Shown here: piece by piece, positions 40,968 through 46,451 of the stretch | How positions within the stretch are numbered: the stretch's first letter is position 1 | How the letters are laid out: each line of letters begins with the position of its first letter | DNA from: an uncultured Desulfovibrio sp. | GTDB lineage: Bacteria > Desulfobacterota > Desulfovibrionia > Desulfovibrionales > Desulfovibrionaceae | Assembly: GCA_913063155.1 (NCBI GenBank) | Contig: CAJXYU010000009.1 | Coordinates: 139,760 to 186,210 of the forward strand | Length of the DNA stretch: 46,451 nucleotides | Direction: 5' to 3' | The notes under the pieces: generated by a model | The model's database searches: none | Told to the model about the DNA's origin: nothing | The model's input: only the letters and a program-made list of their open reading frames with translations | Position numbers and translations under genes: made by a program

Positions 40968-41648
40968 ATGACTGCTGAAAAGACCAGGAAGCGTGCCTAC
41001 TCCCCGGAGCAGACAAGGGAGAGGTTGCTCAAATCCGGGCTTAAGCTGTTCGGACAGGCCGGGTACAATGGCGTGACTACCCGCGCTTTGGCTGCCGATG
41101 CAAGAGTGAACCAGGCCGCAATTCCGTACCATTTCGGAGGCAAGGAAGGGTTGTACAGGGCTGTGGCCGAAATGGTGGCCGACGACATGGCCGGTGCGAA
41201 CATCATGTTCGTGACCAAGGCTCCGGACGTTTTCCGTATGGTGGCAGGGAACAAGCCTATTATGCGGAAGGTGGTTCGCACGCTGGTCAAACGCATGGTG
41301 CGGCGTTTTCTCGGATTTCGGGACAGAGCCGGGGACAGGCCCGCTTTCATTGTCCGTGAATACCTCGATCCGGGTATTGGGTTCGGCATTCTTTATGAGC
41401 GGGTAATCGAGCGTGTCCACATGGCGTTGACCGCAATGGTGGCAGTCGTTGCGGGGATGCCGGAAGAAGCTCCGGAAGCGAAGCTCAAAGCGCATTCGAT
41501 ACTGGGGCAGATCATTATTTTCGGTCTGGCCCGGCCCGTGATGCTCAGGCGTATGGAATGGGAGAATTATTCTTCAGAAAATATTGAAGCGATCGCAGAG
41601 GTGGTTTCCGACATGGTGGTGGGGGCTTTGAATCTCAAAGAAACCTGA
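40968..41648 (+). CDS. TetR-family transcriptional regulator
   Basis: 226 residues. N-terminal helix-turn-helix: SPEQTRERLLKSGLKLFGQAGY, NGVTTRALAADARVNQAAIPYHFGGKEGLY, the TetR signature, followed by a helical ligand domain with a DUF1956/CecR-like pattern (NKPIMRKVVRTLVKRMVRRFL; GQIIIFGLARPVMLRRMEWENY). ATG at 40968 is preferred: AAGGA (40951-40955) is 12 nt upstream, while for the ATG at 40956 the site directly abuts the codon; the alternative adds four residues. It starts a TetR - adaptor - pump unit, 13 nt before the adaptor gene, and is predicted to repress it and itself until a toxic ligand binds. Confidence 0.93.
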   Translation: MTAEKTRKRAYSPEQTRERLLKSGLKLFGQAGYNGVTTRALAADARVNQAAIPYHFGGKEGLYRAVAEMVADDMAGANIMFVTKAPDVFRMVAGNKPIMRKVVRTLVKRMVRRFLGFRDRAGDRPAFIVREYLDPGIGFGILYERVIERVHMALTAMVAVVAGMPEEAPEAKLKAHSILGQIIIFGLARPVMLRRMEWENYSSENIEAIAEVVSDMVVGALNLKET

Positions 41649-41661
41649 CGAGGGGGGCGGC

Positions 41662-43050
41662 ATGAGTGTGGCCAGGATAACGGATTTCATCAGAAGTCAC
41701 CGGAAGATTGTGCTTTTCCCGGTCGTCGGCGCCGGTGTGCTGATCTTCATTTTGTTGGTTGAGATCAAGCGTGCTCCCGAAAAGCTGCCCCCGGTCGAGC
41801 GCGAAATCGCCGTGCGGGTCATCCGGGCTCCCGAAGTGGCGGTGGTGCCCCGTGCCATCGGATATGGATATGTTCAGCCCGGTCAGGTGTGGGATGCAGT
41901 GGCCGAAGTGGGCGGCAAGATCGTCCACAAGAATCCGAATCTCAAAAAGGGCAGCATCATCGGCAAGGATGAGGTTCTTCTGATCATTGACCCTGCCGAA
42001 ACCGGCTTTGCCCGCGAAAAGACAGAAGCCGCTGTCCATGACATTCTGGCCCAGATTCAACGTCTGGAGCAGAGTGAGGCGAATGCGAAGCGGCAGCTTG
42101 CAATCGAGACGGGCAAGCTGTCCTTGGCGCAAACGGACATGGAGCGCAATCGCAGGTTGTATGCGGATAAGGTCATTTCCAAATCCGAGTTGGACCAGGT
42201 TGAGCAGGACTTTCTGACCCAGAGCAATGCGGTTCAGAACTACCAGTCCATTTTGAACACCATCCCGGCCGAACGCCAGCAGCTTCTTGCCAAATTGGCA
42301 TCGGCGCGTTCCCAACTGGCCGACGCCAAACTCGACGAGGAAAAGACCGTTATTCAGGCTCCCTTTGACTGTCGTGTCGCTTCCGAGTCCGTGGAGCTTG
42401 GCCAGGCAGTGAAAGTGGGCGATGAATTGGCCACCCTGGACAGCATGAATGTTGCCGAAACATTTGCTCAGGTTCCCCTTTATTCCTTCAAAAACGTGGT
42501 TCCCCGGGGCAAGCGGCCTCCTGTCGCCGATGGGGAATTCGATATGGATCGTATACGCGACTTCCTGAAGCTGGCCGCCGTCATCCGGTTGCAGCTTGCG
42601 GATGGTGATGTGGAGTGGAGCGGTCGCCTGGTGCGCATCAGTGAGGCCGTGGACCCGGACACCAGGACCATCGGTGTCTACATTGCCGTGGATGATCCTT
42701 ATCTCAAGGTGGAGGGAGGTACGAGGCCGCCGTTGCTCAAGAACATGTATGCCGAAGTGGAGCTGCGCGGTCAGCCCCGAGCTCAGGCCGTGGTTGTGCC
42801 CCGGTCCGCGGTGCATGAGAACAAGGTTTATGTGGTGGACAAGGAGAACCGGTTGCGGGCCCGCGAGGTCAAGACCTATGCACCCCAGTCCGGGTTTGTT
42901 TCGGTGTCCGAGGGGCTGGAGGCGGGAGAACTGGTCGTCATCAGCGACGTGGTTCCGGCCATAGACGGCATGTTGCTCAAGCCCGTTGAGGATACGGAGG
43001 CCCTGCGTCGACTTGTTGCTGAAGCCATTGGCGAGGGAGGGGTGAAATGA
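41662..43050 (+). CDS. RND efflux periplasmic adaptor (HlyD/MFP family)
   Basis: 462 residues. Uncleaved membrane anchor at about 18-37 (IVLFPVVGAGVLIFILLVEI), then a barrel-sandwich (lipoyl-like) start with GYVQPGQVWDAVAEVGGKIVH, a long coiled coil (about 120-220, AAVHDILAQIQRLEQSEANAKRQ; ERNRRLYADKVISKSELDQVEQD), the second half VIQAPFDCRVASESVELGQAV, and beta-barrel/membrane-proximal parts (VRISEAVDPDTRTIGVYIAV; NMYAEVELRGQ). No Cys lipobox. It bridges the inner-membrane pump to an outer-membrane TolC-type channel. Overlaps the pump gene by 4 nt. Confidence 0.93.
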   Translation: MSVARITDFIRSHRKIVLFPVVGAGVLIFILLVEIKRAPEKLPPVEREIAVRVIRAPEVAVVPRAIGYGYVQPGQVWDAVAEVGGKIVHKNPNLKKGSIIGKDEVLLIIDPAETGFAREKTEAAVHDILAQIQRLEQSEANAKRQLAIETGKLSLAQTDMERNRRLYADKVISKSELDQVEQDFLTQSNAVQNYQSILNTIPAERQQLLAKLASARSQLADAKLDEEKTVIQAPFDCRVASESVELGQAVKVGDELATLDSMNVAETFAQVPLYSFKNVVPRGKRPPVADGEFDMDRIRDFLKLAAVIRLQLADGDVEWSGRLVRISEAVDPDTRTIGVYIAVDDPYLKVEGGTRPPLLKNMYAEVELRGQPRAQAVVVPRSAVHENKVYVVDKENRLRAREVKTYAPQSGFVSVSEGLEAGELVVISDVVPAIDGMLLKPVEDTEALRRLVAEAIGEGGVK

Positions 43051-46000
43051 GCGGCGGCAATGGTTTTATTAACTTTTTTGCAGGGCATCCCACGGCCGCC
43101 AACTTGCTGATGCTCATTTTTCTGGCTTTAGGCATCATCTCCATGCCCAAGCTGGTCCGGGAAACCTTCCCGGATTTCGACCCTACTGAAGTGGAGGTTG
43201 AGATCGTCTACCCCGGAGCAACCGCCGAAGATGTTGAGGAGGCGGTCTGTCAGCGGGTGGAAGACGCTCTGGATGGTATAACAAACCTTGAGGAGGTTAC
43301 CAGCCAGGCAAGAGAAAACAGGGGGCTCATTGTGGCTGAGATGTCCGAGGGCGGCAACATCAGCCAGTTTTTGGACGATGTGAAAACCGAGGTCGAGGCC
43401 ATTAGCGATTTCCCTGAAGAGATCGAAACGCCGGTCATTCAGTTGCGCGGTCGTAAGGACGATGTTGTTTCCGTCGCCGTGAGCGGCCCCATGTCATTAC
43501 CGCACCTCAAGCTATACTGCGAACAGCTCAAAGACCGTATTCTCAAGGCTCCGGAAGTATCCCTGGTGGAAGTGAGCGGTTTTTCCGATCACCAGATTCG
43601 CATTGAGGTGCCTGCGGCAAACCTCATGAAATATGGGCTTTCTTTCTCGGACATCACCGACGTTATCGGCAAGCAGAGCATAGATCTGCCGGCCGGGACG
43701 ATACAGACCAAAGACGCCGATATTCTGATCCGTTTTGCGGACCAGCGGCGAAAGGTGAATGAATATGAAGATCTCGTGGTCGTCTCCGGCGCCACCGGGG
43801 CCGAGGTTCGCCTTGGGGATGTCGCCAGTATCAGTGATACCTTCGAGTTGGATGAGGACAAGTTTATCTTTGACGGTAAACGGGCCGGTCTGCTGGAAGT
43901 GCAGAAGACGAACGTGGAGGATTCCTTGCGTATTCTCGAGGCGGTACAGCGGTTCATTGACGAGGAATCCGCAGTAGCGCCTCCAGGCGTGATCCTTTCC
44001 CTGACCAGAAACTCCACCAAGATAGTTCGGGACAGGTTGGAAATGCTCACTGAAAACGGCATTCAGGGACTGGTGCTCGTGTTCGCAACCATGTGGCTGT
44101 TCTTCAACATCCGTCTTTCTTTCTGGGTGGCCATGGGACTGCCGGTGTCTTTTCTGGGCGCCTTTTTCTTCATGCAGTTTGCAGGGTTGACCCTGAACAT
44201 GCTTTCCATGGTCGGTCTACTCATTTCTCTCGGCCTGATCATGGACGACGCAATCGTCATTTCCGAAAACGTGGCCGCACATCTGGCTCGGGGCAAGAGC
44301 GCTTTCAGCGCCGCAGTGGACGGCACTTCAGAGGTGGCGGTGGGAGTTTTGTCGTCGTTCATCACCACGGTGCTCATTTTCGGAACCATCGCCATCATGG
44401 TAGAGGGTAAGATAGGCAAGGTCCTCTGGGTCATGCCTGCGGTGTTGATCATGACTCTGGTGGTCAGTCTGGTGGAGGCCTTCTGCATTCTGCCCAACCA
44501 TCTTGCCCATTCGCTTCGGCGTATCCCCGAAGTCCCCACGTCGTTTCGCGTACGGTTTGAGGAGCGTTTGGAACGGGTTCGCGAAACAGTGCTCGGTCGC
44601 GCCGTGGATTGGGCCGTGCGCTGGCGTTATCCCTTTGTGGGTGGCGTGATTGCGACACTCATTGTGTCCGTGGGCATGGTGGCGGGCGGTATCCTGAAAA
44701 CCGAAGCCTTCCCGGACATCGAGGGCGATATTCTCCAGGCGCGTATCCTTTTGCCGCAAGGCACTCCGCTTGAGCGCACCGAGGCGGTGGTGGAGAGATT
44801 GACGACCTCCCTGAACAAGCTCAACGAGGAGTACAGCCCACGGCAACCGGATGGGCAGTCGCTGATTCAAAATCTGACCGTGCAGTACAATGCGAACAAG
44901 GACGCCAATGAAGCCGGAGCGCATTTGGCCACCATTTCCGTGGATCTGCTTAATGCAGAGACACGGACCACAAGCCTGGATGAATTGATCAGGCGGTGGC
45001 GCGAGGAGGTTGGCACGCTGCCCGACGTCATCAACATCGCCTACAAGGAACCAATTCTCGGCCCTGCAGGGCAGGCCATCGAAATTCGGTTGCAAGGGCA
45101 AAGCCTTGTGCAACTCAAGGCTGCATCCAGGGAATTGATGGAATGGTTGGAGGAGTATAAAGGAGTGCACGACCTGAGCGATGATCTCAGGCCGGGCAAA
45201 CCAGAGATTCAGCTTACCCTGAAACCGGGAGCGACTTTGTTGGGTCTCAGCGCCGATTCCATTGCTTCCCAGCTGCGTAATGCTTTTTACGGCAAAGATG
45301 TTACTGAAATTCAGGATGGTCCCGAGGCGTATGAGATCAATGTTCGTGTGGCCCCTGAAGACAAGGACACCCTTGGCGACCTCGAATATTTTCATGTGAA
45401 CACACCCAAAGGCGACCAGGTCCCGTTGGGAGCGGTGGCTGTGCTCAAGGAGGGACGGGGATATGCGAGTATCACGCGCATCAACTCCATCCGGACCGTG
45501 ACCATCCAAGGCGATGTGGATACGGCTGTGGGCAACGCCAACGAGGTCATCCATGAAACTCAAAAGATGTTTCTCCCTCAACTGATGAAAAAGTACTCCG
45601 ACCTGGAGTTTTCCCTGGAGGGACAAACCAGGGAGGGCGGTAAGACCGGGGCATCCCTGCGGCAATCTCTCATGCTTGGTATCTTCGGAATATATATATT
45701 GCTCAGTTTTCAGTTTCGCAGCTACATAGAGCCGATCGTGGTTATCACCGCCATTCCCATGGCCTTTATCGGTGTTGTATGGGGACACCTGCTCATGGGA
45801 CTCAACCTTTCTTTGGTCAGTTTCATGGGTTTTGCCTCACTTGCGGGCATAGTGGTCAATGATTCCATTTTGCTGGTGGAGTTCGTGAAGAAGCGTTTGC
45901 TGGATGGAATGGGTATGGCAGAAGCCACGGTTACGGCGAGCCGTCAGCGTTTCCGCGCTGTGCTTTTGACTTCGTTGACGACCATAGTGGGACTTATTCC

Positions 46001-46169
46001 GTTGCTTAGCGAGCGTAGTCTCCAGGCCCAGGTTTTGATACCGTTGTGCACCAGCCTTGTCTTCGGACTGCTTGCTTCAACCGTTCTGGTGCTGGTGGTC
46101 ATTCCGGCTTTCTATACGATTCTTGCAGATTTCGGATTGACGGCGAAGCTTGAGAAAAAGAGTGCATAG
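43047..46169 (+). CDS. RND efflux transporter, AcrB/MMPL-like (HAE family)
   Basis: 1040 residues, the full length of proton-driven tripartite pumps. Twelve helices with two large periplasmic loops. Signature pieces: FFAGHPTAANLLMLIFLALGI (TM1), VETFPDFDPTEVEVEIVYPGATAEDVEEAV-like loop start, LSMVGLLISLGLIMDDAIVISENVAAHL (TM4, with the double Asp used for proton transfer), IPMAFIGVVWGHLLMGLNLSLVSFMGFASLAGIVVNDSILLVEFV (TM10-11 region) and TSLTTIVGLIPLL. Overlaps the adaptor's stop (ATGA). No outer-membrane channel gene follows within the window, so it must use a TolC-like protein from elsewhere. Substrate unknown; a stress-sensing TetR controls it. Confidence 0.94.
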   Translation: MSGGNGFINFFAGHPTAANLLMLIFLALGIISMPKLVRETFPDFDPTEVEVEIVYPGATAEDVEEAVCQRVEDALDGITNLEEVTSQARENRGLIVAEMSEGGNISQFLDDVKTEVEAISDFPEEIETPVIQLRGRKDDVVSVAVSGPMSLPHLKLYCEQLKDRILKAPEVSLVEVSGFSDHQIRIEVPAANLMKYGLSFSDITDVIGKQSIDLPAGTIQTKDADILIRFADQRRKVNEYEDLVVVSGATGAEVRLGDVASISDTFELDEDKFIFDGKRAGLLEVQKTNVEDSLRILEAVQRFIDEESAVAPPGVILSLTRNSTKIVRDRLEMLTENGIQGLVLVFATMWLFFNIRLSFWVAMGLPVSFLGAFFFMQFAGLTLNMLSMVGLLISLGLIMDDAIVISENVAAHLARGKSAFSAAVDGTSEVAVGVLSSFITTVLIFGTIAIMVEGKIGKVLWVMPAVLIMTLVVSLVEAFCILPNHLAHSLRRIPEVPTSFRVRFEERLERVRETVLGRAVDWAVRWRYPFVGGVIATLIVSVGMVAGGILKTEAFPDIEGDILQARILLPQGTPLERTEAVVERLTTSLNKLNEEYSPRQPDGQSLIQNLTVQYNANKDANEAGAHLATISVDLLNAETRTTSLDELIRRWREEVGTLPDVINIAYKEPILGPAGQAIEIRLQGQSLVQLKAASRELMEWLEEYKGVHDLSDDLRPGKPEIQLTLKPGATLLGLSADSIASQLRNAFYGKDVTEIQDGPEAYEINVRVAPEDKDTLGDLEYFHVNTPKGDQVPLGAVAVLKEGRGYASITRINSIRTVTIQGDVDTAVGNANEVIHETQKMFLPQLMKKYSDLEFSLEGQTREGGKTGASLRQSLMLGIFGIYILLSFQFRSYIEPIVVITAIPMAFIGVVWGHLLMGLNLSLVSFMGFASLAGIVVNDSILLVEFVKKRLLDGMGMAEATVTASRQRFRAVLLTSLTTIVGLIPLLSERSLQAQVLIPLCTSLVFGLLASTVLVLVVIPAFYTILADFGLTAKLEKKSA

Positions 46170-46451
46170 AGCGTCATTCCATGGTAACGTTCATGGCATA
46201 AATGTGTCGCAAAAATCGGCGGCAAAATGAAGTGGCTGTAGCGATTCACAGGAAGAAACGTTTTTTTTGAAAAAAGCGCTTGACGCGGGGAGCAAGTTAG
46301 CGAAGAATCCCTCTTCGCCGCACAGGAGAGCGACATGGGTCGCGAAGCTTGAGCGGCTTGATCTTTCCAAGTCGAATCGGACGGTTGGCACGAAGCTGAG
46401 AGCGGAGCATGTCCTGAGCGGGACGCTTCGAAAAAGTTTCAAAAAGGTGTT
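46170..46451. other. non-coding leader/promoter-like region at window end
   Basis: 282 bases without a convincing gene; leftward frames there have no codon bias or recognisable product. An A/T tract (46260-46275) precedes a promoter-like motif, and the last bases read AAAAAGTTTC AAAAAGGTGTT, where a second -35 could begin just beyond the edge. The look is that of the upstream region of a stable-RNA operon, which I cannot confirm. Confidence 0.35.
46280..46308 (+). promoter_or_regulatory. candidate strong promoter with AT-rich upstream tract
   Basis: TTGACG (5 of 6), 17 nt, AAGAAT (4 of 6), preceded by a run of eight T and six A residues that could act as an UP element. A downstream gene is outside the window. 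Confidence 0.35.

Noticed and set aside
44328..45788. 486-codon leftward ORF opposite the RND pump
   Set aside because: Antisense to strongly conserved transporter sequence.
46191..46442. 83-codon leftward ORF at the window end
   Set aside because: Covers the promoter-like A/T tract and has no ribosome site or recognisable product; such frames recur upstream of RNA operons.
1..46451. CRISPR arrays, insertion sequences or a defence island
   Set aside because: No regularly spaced repeats, transposase or restriction, toxin or defence genes were seen on either strand.

Overview
The window looks like a chromosomal segment of a sulfate-reducing deltaproteobacterium of the Desulfovibrionaceae (Desulfovibrio / Pseudodesulfovibrio type). 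This is an inference from gene content, strongly GC-biased codon use, clear GGAGG-type ribosome binding sites and the dense signalling gene set. No database search was possible. Nearly all genes look intact and belong to known families.

Layout. 1-2640: the start of a Kup potassium transporter (cut by the window edge) diverges from a two-gene NAD salvage operon (nicotinamidase, nicotinate phosphoribosyltransferase) that ends in a terminator. 2640-3960: an AT-richer island with a small membrane/coiled-coil protein, a doubtful small ORF and repeated GGTAGCA motifs, bounded by a tRNA-Pro(CGG) gene; it resembles the remnant of a tRNA-targeted element. 4020-11675: a chemotaxis-type operon, cheB - HEAT-repeat protein - cheR - cheY - cheA, closed by a palindromic terminator. 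Its CheA has three HPt-like domains, the last without the phospho-accepting histidine. 11690-19990: an 8-helix membrane protein, a CpoB/YbgF-like TPR lipoprotein, dprA, a nitroreductase, a half-size GDT1-type transporter, a PilZ/HD-GYP-associated-like small protein with an HDOD protein, a receiver-GGDEF protein overlapping a Xer recombinase, and a cyclophilin.

20020-31950: a long leftward block with an EmrE-type permease, a nitronate monooxygenase/FabK-like flavoprotein, an L-2-hydroxyglutarate oxidase-like enzyme, a PPC/DUF296 protein, AddB and AddA (recombination helicase-nuclease), an EamA permease and an ornithine cyclodeaminase-like protein. Several of these genes touch or overlap. 32070-38800: an RluA-type pseudouridine synthase, MOFRL-type glycerate kinase, an S1-domain protein downstream of ftsY, and asnS with a leader hairpin.

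38800-46170: two stand-alone GyrI-like proteins follow an AraC-GyrI fusion regulator (leftward). Divergently there is a TetR regulator with an RND efflux adaptor and pump (rightward). The shared control region has a dyad carrying both candidate -35 boxes and a 13-nt tandem repeat. The last 280 bases hold no convincing gene but look like an AT-tract promoter/leader region.

Most unusual points: the triple-GyrI locus and its control region; the HEAT protein and degenerate HPt in the chemotaxis operon; the possible leaderless gene in the tRNA-Pro island; and the degenerate receiver of the GGDEF protein. No CRISPR array, complete prophage, insertion sequence or clearly new defence system was found.
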